Source of the DNA: Sarcocystis neurona
Taxonomy: Eukaryota; Apicomplexa; Conoidasida; Eucoccidiorida; Sarcocystidae
NCBI GenBank assembly: GCA_000727475.1
Contig: KL647320.1
Span: forward strand, 847,347-911,346
Direction: 5' to 3'
DNA length: 64,000 nucleotides
The notes beneath the pieces were generated by a model that ran no database searches, had not been told where the DNA came from, and saw nothing but the letters and a program-made list of their open reading frames with translations. A program made the position numbers and the translations under genes. Shown here one piece after another: positions 11,901-23,600 of this stretch. The first letter of the stretch is position 1; each line of letters starts with the position of its first letter.

Positions 11901-13575
11901 GAATCTCGTAAACAGTAAGAGCGCTTCAGCAGCAGCCAAAGGAGCAGCCGCAGTAACCGGCAGAAAAAGCAGCTACAGCAGCGGCCGCAGTACCCAGCAG
12001 AAAAAGCGGCTACAGCAGCAGCGGGAGCGTAGAAGAGGATGGCACCCGCAATAGCAGCAGCATCAGTTATGCACGCACAGGGCCCCAACATTTTTAGACC
12101 CCAGCAACTGCAGCGCAAACTACGCCTGCACTTTACCCTGTATGGTATACACGATCATATACAGTAGCGAGAGAGAATCTGCGAAGAAATTCTGAACACA
12201 CACATCTCTATATGGATGTGTATACATGTCTACCCGTGTCTAGTAGCGTTGTGGGTATCTTAACTACTGCGGCTGTGTGCACATAGAAGCGCGTTTATGC
12301 TGCCGTCGTAGTAGGCATGCAGGGGTCAGAATACCGGTGTTCCGACGCGTCGTGAGGAGAACAACAACAGCGGAACATAGACTAAACGGCAGCACTCGTC
12401 GCATCTTCTGCGAGAGAGAAGCCGACTGCGGCACAGCAAAAAGGCGGCAGCCGCACTTCCGGGAGCAGAAAAGTTGCTTGAGGGCCAGAAACGGTACTAG
12501 CAGCAGCAACAGCAAATGGAAGGGCGTTTCTGCAGTGACAGCGTCCTCCTAGCTGGCTGCTGTGCGGCCAGCACCGACAGCAGCAGCAGCAGCAGCACCC
12601 AACAGCAGCAGCAACCACAGGGGGGGCGATAGCAGCGGCAGGTATCGAGTGACATAAGGGGAAACTGACGGATGTCCTCTCTTATCCCGCGGAAGCAAAG
12701 GAGAATATTTCTTCTTTGTGCTGTGCACGACGCGCACGAGAGGGGCTGGGGTCTCTCCTGCCACCGGCTTTTATTCGTACAGACGTAGCTGCTATAGTTC
12801 TTGCAGTGTGGTCACATTAACGAACGGGAGGATTCCTCGGTCTCTTTTGCCACCCACGCAGCTTCGCGGGCGGGTTCGGCCCACCCCTGCTGGTTGCATT
12901 TTCTAATGTGTGCAAGGGTTTCTACACGTCACCAAATATACAAGTACGTCGTTCTCATTATGTTGCTATTCTTACATAGTAACACTGCGGCGGGATGGCC
13001 CACGTTGCAGCTGCTGCTGAGCAAGTGCCCCTGCTTCTCGCGTGCGAGTACACAGAGCACCCCAACAAGATGAATGGGCGTCAGTTTCGATGAAGAAAAA
13101 TCACGTGAGACACGCCGTTGCTACTGCTGCTACTCACGGTACCTCCGTGTACGCTGCTGGTGCTCCTGTGACCGATCCCCCCACCTCCTGCCCCTGCCGC
13201 TACTCTGGCAACTGCTGACGGTGCTGCTGCATCTGCTGCTGCTGGTGCTGCGAGAGAGAGAGAGAGGAAAAGGATTTCAGTGCTGCTCTCGCTGATGCTG
13301 CTCCTACTCGTGCTGGACACATGACTGCTGCTACTGCTGCTGGTGGTGTACTGGCTGTGTGGTTGCTATTCCTGCAGCAGCTGCGCGTTCGGCTCTGCTT
13401 GTCTAATTCCTGATAACGTTCTTACCCGTCTCGGCTCCTCAACTTCTCTCCCTCCGTGCCATCGCAGGTGTCGCTGCTGCTGACGCTTCCGCTCCTTACG
13501 CTGCTACTCCTGCCGCTGCAGCTTCTAGCGGTACTGCTGCAGGTGAGGCCTCTCCCTCTGCTGGCGCTTTCACAG
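11901..13575. other. Intergenic/5' region with CAG and CTG patches
   Basis: This lies between a minus-strand gene on the left and plus-strand exons on the right, so it should hold divergent 5' ends. It contains short CAG/CTG clusters (11990-12060, 12570-12620, 13200-13260). An ATG-initiated plus-strand frame at 12277-12552 (91 codons, basic) is the best small ORF but is unsupported by context. From 13100 to 13570 the plus strand is CTG-rich and ends in a good acceptor at 13575, consistent with an intron. Confidence 0.4.
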
Positions 13576-14043
13576 GAAAACTGTGAAAGGACAACGTATT
13601 TCCAGTGCTTCTTCGCTACTGCTCTGTTGCCGCGTTTCTCTACACGGCAACAGCGGAAACGCGAGCTCCGCCAGGAAGAACAGCAGCAGCAGCATCTTCG
13701 ACAACAGCAGCAAGAGACTGGCAACAGCGGCAACGGTAGAAGCCCCATCAGCAGCTGGGAAAGTTCATGCTGCAGTAGCCGTGAACGACCGACAGCTGCA
13801 GGAGCAGCAGCAGAAGCAGAAGCAACAGCAGCAACAGCGGGTGCTGCGGGAGACGGCTTGCCAGCAGAGTCAGCAAGCAAAGCGAATCCTCCGTACGCAG
13901 CAGCAGAAGCAGCAGAAGCAGCAGCAGCAGCAGCAACCACAACGGTCCTGGGGGCAGTAGTCGCAGCAGCAGAGGCAGCGAACTCGAGCACCCGCAGGAC
14001 CGCAGCGCCGCCCGAGCTGCAGCAGCAAGTCATAGCAGCAGAG
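13576..14043 (+). CDS. Internal exon, Gln/Ala-rich hypothetical protein
   Basis: Bounded by a pyrimidine-rich acceptor (gctttcacag) and a GTACAA donor after GCAGAG, this 156-codon exon has phase 0 at both ends. It starts ENCERTTYFQCFF, continues through a Gln-rich and then an Ala/Glu-rich stretch, and ends TAAPPELQQQVIAAE. CAG lies on the sense strand here, whereas the preceding intron is CTG-rich. The minus strand also has a long open frame, but it reads as Cys/Leu/Ala runs. Likely an upstream exon of the large plus-strand gene, or of a separate plus-strand gene. Confidence 0.45.
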
Positions 14044-14391
14044 GTACAATCAAACAAGAGCTCTTTTTCGGAGGTCAACGCGCAAAGAACCCTTCTCTTC
14101 TCGAACTCTCTAGTTCTCCAACCACCTCAAGATCTCCCTCCCTTGGAACCGTGAGCGAGCTGCTACACCTGCTATAGCAGCAGGACTGCCGTAGACCACC
14201 AGCGGCACCAGCGTCTAGACACTAAAAACAACAACAGCAGAAAATCAGGCGCGCGGCAACAGCAGGAAGTGCGCTGCGGGCAGCGCGATCAGCCACGCGT
14301 GCTGTGAAGGAGCAGAACTGCTCTCGGGCAGCCGCATCGGGCAACGTGTCCGACCCTACTCGCAGCGCCACGACGCGTGAGACTACTGCAG

Positions 14392-14658
14392 GGCTCGGGG
14401 CAGCAGGGGACGCAGCAGCAGCTCCTCCTCTGTTATGCAGCTGGCGTTTCCTCGACGTGTGGCGGCGACACTGAAGAAAGCAGCAGTGGGCCACCATGGC
14501 ACGTGTCCCCCAGACCCTGTCAAGCAACCCCAGCAGCAAACACTTGTCGAAGCACTTCTGAAGAGATCGCGGGAGACGCAGCGTTCGTACATGTTCACGT
14601 CCGCGACAACCTTTCTCTGCCCGTGTGGACGCCTCAATTGTGGACACTTCTGATGCGC
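14392..14658 (+). CDS. Internal exon, hypothetical protein
   Basis: The acceptor is actactgcag and the donor GTGAGA follows ATGCGC. The 89 codons have phase 0 at both ends and so can follow the exon ending at 14043 directly. The C-terminal half is ordinary non-repetitive sequence (EEIAGDAAFVHVHVRDNLS, then PVWTPQLWTLLMR), which is good evidence for coding. No family recognised. Confidence 0.45.
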
Positions 14659-16350
14659 GTGAGACAGCGTTGCCGCTGCTCATGCGATGGGGCTGCATCG
14701 CAGCGTACTACTAACCGCTGCTATTATCTTATTCGTCTTCCCGCTGCCGCGGTGTTGGCCGTGTACTGCGCGTGTCCTCCTTGTGACGTCCCTTCGTGTC
14801 TGTGTGTGCGTGCGTGAGTCCTCCACCGCATCATCTGCAGCAGGTGCTCCTGCTGGCGGCTGCTGCTGCAGTTTACCACTTGCTGCTGCTGCTCCTCGCT
14901 GATTCTTACCGTTGCGCGGCTGCTGTGCAGCCCCTGCAGCTGCTGCGGCGCACTTCTCGCTGCTGTTGCTCCTGGATGACTCTAACTACTTCCCCCTGCG
15001 TGGCGGCTGTGTAGCTGGTGCTGTGGCGGGGCTTTTCTGTCACCGGGCTGCGGCGGCTGCTGCTGGTTTTGAGCGTGCGCTACGCTGCTGCTGTCGCTGC
15101 GGCCGCGTCTGCGGATTTTCGTGGATAGCTCTTTCTCTCAGCTGCTGCTGCTGCTCCTCCCGCTCGCGCGACTTGCTGCTGCTGGCCACGGCGTTGTGGG
15201 ACTTCCACCTTGTTGCTGCGGCGCACCTCTCTCTATACGAGAAGCTTCAGAGCGCGCAAGCCAGGAGGACTCCTCTGTGCAAGCGCCTTCGACTCTTCTT
15301 GCCCTTCATTTCCTCCGTTGTTGCTCTCTTCTCTTCTTTTCCATTTCCCGCCGCGTATCGGCCGCAGTCCGCGGCCACGCAAAACCGTGAGCACTCTCCT
15401 CCTCCTCCTCATTCTCCAACCCGCCGTTTCTTCCCTTTCTCTTCCTTCCGGCAGTCGTCGCTTGTCGCAAGTGTGTGTAACTGGAATGCGCCGCTGCTGC
15501 TGTCGCTTCTGCTTTCCTGCTATCGCTCCTGCTGTCGTCCCTGCTGTGCTGCTATCGCCTCTGCGTGGCTTCTGTCGCTTCTCCTTTGCTGCTGTTGCTG
15601 CTGTTTCGGCTGCTGTTGTCGCTGCTTCGGCTGCTGTTGCCGCTCTTACTGTGGAGCTTCTGCTGGACTTGGCACGCGCTCTCGCGCGCCACACCTACAC
15701 CACGCCGCTGCAGGATTGCTGGCAGGCAGTTTCTTGTCTCTCTCTCTCTCCCCCTGTTTTCTCTCACACCTGCTTCCACACTGCTGCGGCTACTTGTTCT
15801 GCTGCTGGGCAGCGTGACGACTGCTGCTGTATGCCATTGCTGCGCCGGTGCTGCTGCAATTGACACTGCTGCGACTCGCGCGCGTCCCTGCTGCTGCGCC
15901 GTGCTGGGCCGGCTGCGCGCGTCTTGCTGCTGCTGCTGCTGGTGGAGTTTTCCTGCCGTCACCGCCAACGCGACTGCTGCTGCTGCTGCTTCTGAATGAG
16001 TCGTCGCCGCTGTGCGTTTCTCCTCTCCGGCGCCGGCCTTGCAGGCGTTTTCGGCCCGCTGGACAAACGCGTGCGCCTCTGCTAATATTCTCTCTCTCGC
16101 TGCAGCCGCCGCCCCTGCGAGAGGCTGACTGTCGCTTGCTGCCGTGCCAACGGCGCTGCTGCTGTTGCTTCATCTAGCTGTGTGCGGTGTGTGTGGTTGC
16201 CGCTGTGTTGGACCGGGAATTTCTCTTCCGTCGTGTATTTTTTGTGGGGGAGCAGCAGCTGCTGCTGCTCAGCGGCTTTAGTCGAGCGTCTCCCCACACG
16301 TCATCTCTTCCTCCACCTCCCGTTGTGTGGTTGTGTCTCGGTAGCTCTTC
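14659..16350. repeat. CTG-rich presumed intron
   Basis: After the GTGAGA donor the plus strand is loaded with CTG, CTC and TTC triplets up to a CAG acceptor near 16359. Open frames on the plus strand read as Leu/Cys/Ala runs and those on the minus strand as Gln/Ser/Ala. The sense-strand pyrimidine bias and position suggest an intron of the plus-strand gene rather than an antisense gene, although a minus-strand gene cannot be excluded. Confidence 0.4.
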
Positions 16351-16359
16351 TTGCCCAGC

Positions 16360-16760
16360 GCAGCAGCGGCAGCAGCGGCAGCAGCAGCAGAGCAGTGCAG
16401 CCGCCGCGCAGCAGCAGCAGCAGTGGCACGCAGCAGCAGCAGCAGCATCAGCACGCTGCGGAGGTGGGCAAGAAGAAGCAGCAGCGGTCGCTCATGTGAA
16501 CCGGCGGTGCGGCAGCGGCCGCCAAGGCAGCAGCTGCGCGGCACGAGGACAACAAGAAGAACACGCCGCCACCCACTTCTGTTGCCGCGCTGAGTGCTAG
16601 CGCCGCAGTGCGCTTCAAGAAGAGCATCCATCCCTTCGGCTGGGCGCGCGCGATGACACGAGCAGCCGCTGCGCTCTGCTTCTGCTGCCCGGTGTTGATG
16701 ATCTTCTGCCCTCTGTCAACGGCCCAGGACAGCAGCAGCAGCAGGAGCAACCCAGGTGGT
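16360..16760 (+). CDS. Unresolved plus-strand exons (Ser/Gln-rich and FKKSIHPFGW segments)
   Basis: Two segments look exonic. The first follows the acceptor cttgcccag at 16359 and reads Ser/Gly- then Gln/His-rich, with a possible GTGGGC donor near 16463. The second follows gcgccgcag near 16607 and reads FKKSIHPFGWARAMTRAAAA with a hydrophobic stretch (CFCCPVLMIFCPL) and a Ser run. I could not join them in phase to the exons on either side, so boundaries are approximate. Confidence 0.3.
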
Positions 16761-17105
16761 GCCGCAGCGCTGCCGTGGCGGGGTGGTTGTCAGCGGAAGG
16801 AGAAGCGCTGCCGCGATCTTCATTCACGCTGAGAGCCGCGCCACCCCACATCGCTATCCTGCGGTGCCTGTGTAGCACACAGCAGGCCTACTGCAGGATT
16901 AATATAACCGGCGCGCGTGAGGGAGCACCAGCAGCAGCAGCAGCCAAGACCGCGCGGGCGCCACCGCTCCCCCCTGCCCCACCACCGCAACAGCAGCTGC
17001 CAAACGCCCGCAGCTGCCACTGGTACTGAGCAGCTGCTGCGTCAGCCGCCCACACAGGAAGCGTCTACGGCGCACACATCCCTGCTGCTGTCGCTGCTGC
17101 TGCAG

Positions 17106-17406
17106 GCTTCACCTGTCGACAAGGTCGGACGTACAGGGGTCTCGTGCTCCGCAGCAGCGGCCTCGGCGGTGACAAAAGCGGAAGGGAAGGAGGGGCCGTC
17201 TTCCTCCTCTTGGCCGTTCTTTGCCCAGCAGCCAGCAATACCGCGCAGCAGCCACACCAGCGGCCGCCGCGCAGCAGACCCAACTCTCAGCAGCAGCCAC
17301 ACCAGCAGCCGCCGCGCAGCCGGCCCAACACAAGAGCAGCCACAGCAGCAGGCACAGCAGCAGGCACAGCAGAATAATAATATTAGTGGCGGTGACATGC
17401 GGAGAA
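17106..17406 (+). CDS. Exon: Ser/Ala/Gln-rich N-terminal region
   Basis: A CTG-rich tract ending tgctgctgctgcag supplies the acceptor. The frame starts ASPVDKVGRTGVSC and ends NNNISGGDMRR before a GTAACA donor. Two imperfect copies of a His/Thr/Ser/Arg block (SSHTSGRRAADPT, SSHTSSRRAAGPT) lie in the middle. It ends in phase 1 and joins the next exon across a 49-nt intron. Confidence 0.45.
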
Positions 17407-17633
17407 GTAACAGTGGCAGACCGTAGTTCTGCCGAACGCATGTGCGTCTGCACAGCAGTTCAACAACGGCAGCAACGGGCAACAGCAGAAACAGCCACAG
17501 TAGAAACAACAGCACCGGCAGAACCAGCAACAGGAGAATCAACAGCAGGAGAGTCAATAGGAGAACCAACAGCAGGAGAGACAGCAACAGCGGCAAACGC
17601 AGCACAGGAAGAACAGCAACAGCAGCAACAGCG

Positions 17634-17666
<33 letters not shown>

Positions 17667-20600
17667 ACAGCAGCAACAGCAACAGCAGCAACAACAGCAG
17701 CAGCAACAACAGCAGCAGCGGGGATTTCATCACGGTACGTGTGGAGCAGAGGAGACGGATAAGGCAGGGTTGCTGCTGATGCAGCAGGACGGTAGTCTCC
17801 GGCGAGCGACGCGTGCGCCTCACAGGACTGAACCATGACGCATGCAGGGAGTGTTCCTGTTGCAGCAGCACCGGCAAGAACTACTCACGAACGAACATGC
17901 AAAGACGATGAAACAGCCTCAGCAGCGGTCTCTTCGTGTGCAGGCTTCGCAAGCGATGCACATGTTGCCGTGCGCCAGGAAGACGCAGCGGCAGAAACGC
18001 AGCAACTGCTGCTGCATGCGAAGAACAGCCCCGCTACGACTTGGGAAGAAAATGAATCCTCACAGTTGACGGAAAAAGGGGAAGAGGAAGCTGCCACAGC
18101 AGCAGCAACGACGCCGGCAGCAGCTGCTGCATCATCAGCAACAACAGCAGCAGCCACAGCAACAGCAACAACGACAGCAGCAGCCGTAGCAGCAGGAACA
18201 ACGACAGCGGCTGCTGCAGCAACGACACCAGCAGCGGCAGCTGTGGCAACAGCAACAAGGGCAACAACAGCTGCAGAGAGAACACCAGCAACGGCAGCAA
18301 TAGCTGCAGAAAAAACAGCAGCAGCAACTCCAGCAGCAGCTCTGGCAGCAACGACAACATCAGCAGCAGCTGTAGCAGCAGCAACAACAGCTGCTGCAGA
18401 AACAACATCTGCCGCAGTCACAACATCAGCAGGAACAGTTCTAGCAGCAGCAACAACGGCAGGAATAGCTGCAGGAACAACCTCAGCAGCAGCAGCAACA
18501 CCGGCAGCAGCAACTGTGGCAGCAGCAACAACGGCAGGAACAGCTGCAGGAACAACCCCAGCTGCAGAAACAACAGCAGGAGCAGCAACAACACCAGCAG
18601 CGGTTGAAGCAACAACAACAACACCGGCAGCAGCAGCTGTGGAAGCAGCAACAACGGCAGGAACTGCTGCAGAAACAACACCAGCAGCAGAAACACCCCC
18701 AGCTTCAGAAACGACACCAGCAGCACAAACAACACCAGCAGCAGCAACGACACCAGCAGCAGCAACGACACCAGCAGCAGCAGCTGCAGCAACAGCAACA
18801 NNNNNNNNNNNNNNNNNNNNNNNNNNNNNNNNNNNNNNNNNNNNNNNNNNNNNNNNNNNNNNNNNNNNNNNNNNNNNNNNNNNNNNNNNNNNNNNNNNNN
18901 NNNNNNNNNNNNNNNNNNNNNNNNNNNNNNNNNNNNNNNNNNNNNNNNNNNNNNNNNNNNNNNNNNNNNNNNNNNNNNNNNNNNNNNNNNNNNNNNNNNN
19001 NNNNNNNNNNNNNNNNNNNNNNNNNNNNNNNNNNNNNNNNNNNNNNNNNNNNNNNNNNNNNNNNNNNNNNNNNNNNNNNNNNNNNNNNNNNNNNNNNNNN
19101 NNNNNNNNNNNNNNNNNNNNNNNNNNNNNNNNNNNNNGCAGCAACAGCAACAACACTTGCACTTGCTGTAGCAGCAACATCACCGGCAGCAGCAGCTCTG
19201 GCAGCACCGACAACGGCAGGAACAGCTGCAGGAACAACCCCAGCTGCAGAAACAACAGGAGGAGCAGCAGCAACACCAGCAGCGGTTGTAGCAGCAGCAA
19301 CAACACCGGCAGCAGCAGCTGTGGAAGCAGCCACAACGGCAGAAACTGCTGCAGAAACAACACTAGCAGCAGAAACACCCCCAGCTTCAGAAACGACACC
19401 AGCAGCACAAACAACACCAGCAGCAGCTGTGGCACCAGCAGCAGCAACGACACCAGCAGCAGCAGCTGCAGCAACAGCAACAACACTTGCACTTGCTGTA
19501 GCAGCAACAACACCGGCAGCAGCAGCTGTGGCAGCAGCAACAACAGCAGCGGCAGCTGTAGGAGCAGCAACATCAGCAGCGGAAACTGCAGCAACGGCAA
19601 CAGCAACAACAGCTGCTGCAGCAACAAAACCAAGAGAAGCAGTTGTAGCAGCAGCAACAACGGCAGCAACAGCTGCAGAAACCACCCCAGCTGCAGAAAC
19701 AACAGCAGCAGCAACACCAGCAGCAGCAACACCAACAGCAGCAACAGCAGAGAAGGCTGCAGTGTGTGGGTGTCCGAGGGCAGCAGGCACAAATGAGTTT
19801 AACGGCTCGCAGGAGTTGCACCTCCCAACCCCGTCGTTTGCACAGGCCGTGGCGGCTGCCTCTTTCTCTTCTTCCTGCCCTGCAGCTTCTCTCTCTTCCT
19901 CATTTTCCGCTGCTCCTCCGCGTCCAGCGCATGTAGTGTCTGCGTCTGCTGCAGCATCTGCTGTCTGCGGGACTCCCTCGCAGTGCCCGGACGGCGTTGC
20001 TGCCTCTTCGCCGTTTTCTGCTCCTTCTCTTCCTGTCACTGCTGCAGCTGCTTTGCTGCCTACTCTTCGTGACACTGCCGCTGGGGGGTCGCTGCGTCCT
20101 GGTGGAGACACCGGGCGCAGCACCCCACACGCCTCCTCCGCAGTGCAGCAGGAACAGCAGCAGGGCAAGGAGGGAGATGTGGGAGCAGCAGCAGCGGCGT
20201 CACACGCAGCCCCACACCCAACTTCAGCAGCGGAGAGCCACCCCACAGCGACAGTAGAAGATCCCGCAGCAGCAGCAACAGCAGCAGAAAGGGGTCTCCT
20301 CGCAGCACGCGCTGAGAACGTGACAGGGGGACAGGGCGGCGATGCCGCAGACACGGCTGCGCCAACAACGGGCGACGGTGCTCCGCGTTCACCTGAAGAG
20401 GGACGACATGCTACTGCTGCTGCCGATGAGCGAAAGACGGCCCCTGCTGCGCCTGCCCTTGCTGCTGCAGCAACCCAAGGGGACGCTGCTGCTGTTGCTG
20501 CTCCTGCTGCTGCTTCTGAACCTTCTGCAGACCCTCCTGCTGCTATTGCAGCAGAAAAACAATGCAGAGAGGAGCAGTCGGAGGCTGCTGGATCTGCTGC

Positions 20601-23600
20601 TCTCCTGAGTAAAGACGTTCCCTCTGTTGGTGCTGCTGCAGCAGCAGGTCCTTCCGCTGAACACACGCAGGGTGCCTCGGCCAAGTCTGGCAACTATGTT
20701 GACGACAGTGGCGCCGCTGCGACGCCTGTTGCTCGGGAAATGCCGGCTGCCGAACCCCCCCCAACTGCTGCGGCAGAGCCGGCGACCGCTGCTGACGCTT
20801 CTGCTGCTGGCGCTGACGCTCCTGCTGTTGCTGCTGGCGCTCCTGCTGCTGCTACCGCTCCTGCTTCTGCAGGAGTGTCTGCTGTTTCGGGAAGAGGTCG
20901 CGCCGCGCTTCCTCGTGAGCTGACGCAGCTGCTGTCGGGCAGCGGCAACTCGTTTGACGAGCTCTGCCTCGCCTGGTCGCGTAGGCGCAGCAGCAGCGCA
21001 GCGTCTGCCCAGCGGCAGCCGGAGCAGTGCAGCAGCAGAAGTGGCAGAGAAAGGAAGCCTAGCAGCGGCAGCAGGTTTGCCGGCAGCGGGGGAGAAACCA
21101 GCGGTGGCAGCAGCAGTGCGAGCAGCAGACACGCCGGGAGCAACGCTGGTAGCAGTGGAAGTAGAAACGCAGACAGCAGCAGTTCCCGTCGTGGCGAACC
21201 GACCGGCTGCAGCACCACTGGGAGCGAGGCAGCAGCAACCGAAGGAAAGGAAGGGACAGCAGCAATAAACACGAGCGAGGCCGACGGCGCCGGTCACAGT
21301 CCTGCTGCTGCTGCAGGCGACACTGCTGTTGCCGTTTCTGCAGCACCCAGTGACGGATCTGCTTCCCTCAGGCTGCTGTCGAACTGCTGCAGCGAAGAGA
21401 AACAGCGGGTCGCCGAACAGAAGGAGCAGCGCTCTCCTATCTGCAGCAGCAGCCGTGGCCGCACCTATTATAAGAGCAGCGGCAACAGCAGCCAGGCCAA
21501 CAGCAGCAGCAGCAAGAACAGGAACAGCTGCGGCAACCCCGACCCTAGCAAGAGGAGCAAAAACGACGGCAGTAGTAATAGGAAAGGTTGCAGCAAGAGA
21601 TGGCTGCAGCACAGTAGCAGCAGCAACAGCAACGGAGACAGCAGAACTATTGCCGCGGGCGGCAGCAATAGCAGCCCGGGAACTGCCAGCGATGGCAACG
21701 GCAGCGCCGCCAGCAGGATGTGTGGGGAGGGAGAGCTGGCAGCAACAGCAGCAGCTCACGACAGCGTCGCTGCTGCTGAAGAAGAAGAGGATCCACGTAC
21801 AGCAGCAGCAATAGCAGCAGCACTTGCAGAGGAGTTGCAAGGCTACTCTTCACGCGAACTGAATAGTCTGCTGCGGGATAGCAGGACGAGCAGCAAAGGA
21901 AAGGACGCGCCGAGCAGCACTGCAGCGGCAGACATCCTGCGCATGCTCGCTATTGCGTCATCGCAGCAGTGCGGCAGCAGCCACCGACTTCGTGCGCGCC
22001 GCGCCTGCAGCAGCAGCAACTGCAGCAGCAAAGCCGGCAGCAGCGGCAGGAATAATGGAAGCAGGAGTGGTCTTCACATGAGTAACAGCAACAGCAGCAG
22101 CAGTTTGAGTAGCCTCAGTAGCAAGAAGAGTAGCAACAGCAGCAGCAGTAGCAGTGGCCGGTCTCGGGAAACTCCCGGGACTAGCGCCGGCAGCCGGATC
22201 GATGAACACGGTGACAGCAACAGCAACAGCCGCAGAAATAGGACCGGCAGCAGCACCCGCAGCGGCGCAACTGCAGACCTGTTCAGCAGCAGCGGAGGGG
22301 GGCAGGAAAGTGCTGCAGCTGGTACTCCGCGGGCGACAGCGGCAGCAGCAGGGGGGGACGCATGCACACCTGCAGGACGTCGGTCTGCTGCAGAGGAGGA
22401 AGTGCGACAGCAGCAGAGTCCAGAGAAGAAAGCCATGCGTCGAAGAAAACTCACCTGTGCCGCAACATCAAAAGGGCTGCCAGCAGCAGCAGCAACAAAG
22501 TCAGGAATAGCAAAGTCAGCAGCAGCAAAGTCAGCATCAGCAAAAACAGCGACAGCAGCAACAGCAGCAACAACGACAGCAACAACAGCAGCAACAACAG
22601 CAGCAACAGCAGCAGACATGGAGAGGCAGGCGCACATAGTTGAAGAAGAACAGCAGCGGGTGAAAGGTGAAGAGACTGCGGCTCTGATGCGGCTCGCAGG
22701 TGTAGCAGATGCAGCAACCCAGCAGGCGATTGCTGCTGCTTTACAGGAGGAACTTGGTCGCTACTCGCGTGAGAGCATGGTGCTGCTGAAGGAAAGCGCA
22801 GCGACTAAAGAGGAAGTTTCTGCTGCGCTGCTGCTGGGGTTCACGACCGGCAGGCCGGTGCGACATACGCGAGCAGCGGCCAGCAGCAGCAGAAGCGACC
22901 CCACAGGCGGCAGCAGCAGCAGCAACGCGGAAGGGGGCAGAAACGACAAAGCGGGACAGACGAAAAGCAGCCTCAGGATACACAAAACTGCAAACAGCAG
23001 CGAGGGCGGCGAGAATAAAGAGAACTCAGGAGACAGGGACGGCGCCGTCGGAGACGGCAGTCGCGAAGCCGACATTGGCCGAGACGGAGACACCGAAGTC
23101 GCAGCGAACGAAGCCGGAGGCTGCCGCAGCAGCAAGAGCAGCAGCAGCATCGGCCAGAATACGGGCGACAGGAAGAGCAGGAGTACGCCGCAGCAGGTGA
23201 CCGAAGAAGGAGACGCGCCACAGACGAGCGCTGTGAAGGATCTTCTTGCTGCTGCCGCTGTAACTTCGCAGGCAGACGCAGCACCTGGCAGATCAAGGAA
23301 CAGACAAGCTGCCGTTGCCGACGCACCTTCTGCAGCTACTGCTGTTGCCGAGGTCGCCGCTGCTGCCGAGGGAGCTGGTGTTGGCGAGGCTGCTGTTGCA
23401 GCTGAGGCCGCTGCTAGTGTGAGACTCTCTGCTGCTGCAGGCGTGGAGGAGGAAGCACGCCGTAGCCGCAGTTCTGCTGTTGGTGCAACCGCAGCTGAAG
23501 ACGTGTCCTTGGTCGGGCCGCTGCAGGAACGGGCACCACCGCAGCAGCAGGGGGAGCCTTTCTGCGGGGAAGCTGCAGTAGAACTGCTGAAGGAGAGCAC

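Noticed and set aside
13422..14078. 218-codon minus-strand ORF opposite the plus-strand exon
   Set aside because: It reads mainly as Ala, Cys and Leu runs from CTG, whereas the plus strand has an acceptor, a donor and ordinary residues in phase with the following exon.
17554..19792. Long minus-strand Val/Ala/Leu ORFs opposite the Thr/Ala exon
   Set aside because: They are the complement of an ACA/GCA repeat. The plus strand is open much further and is tied to the PHD exon by a consensus splice site.
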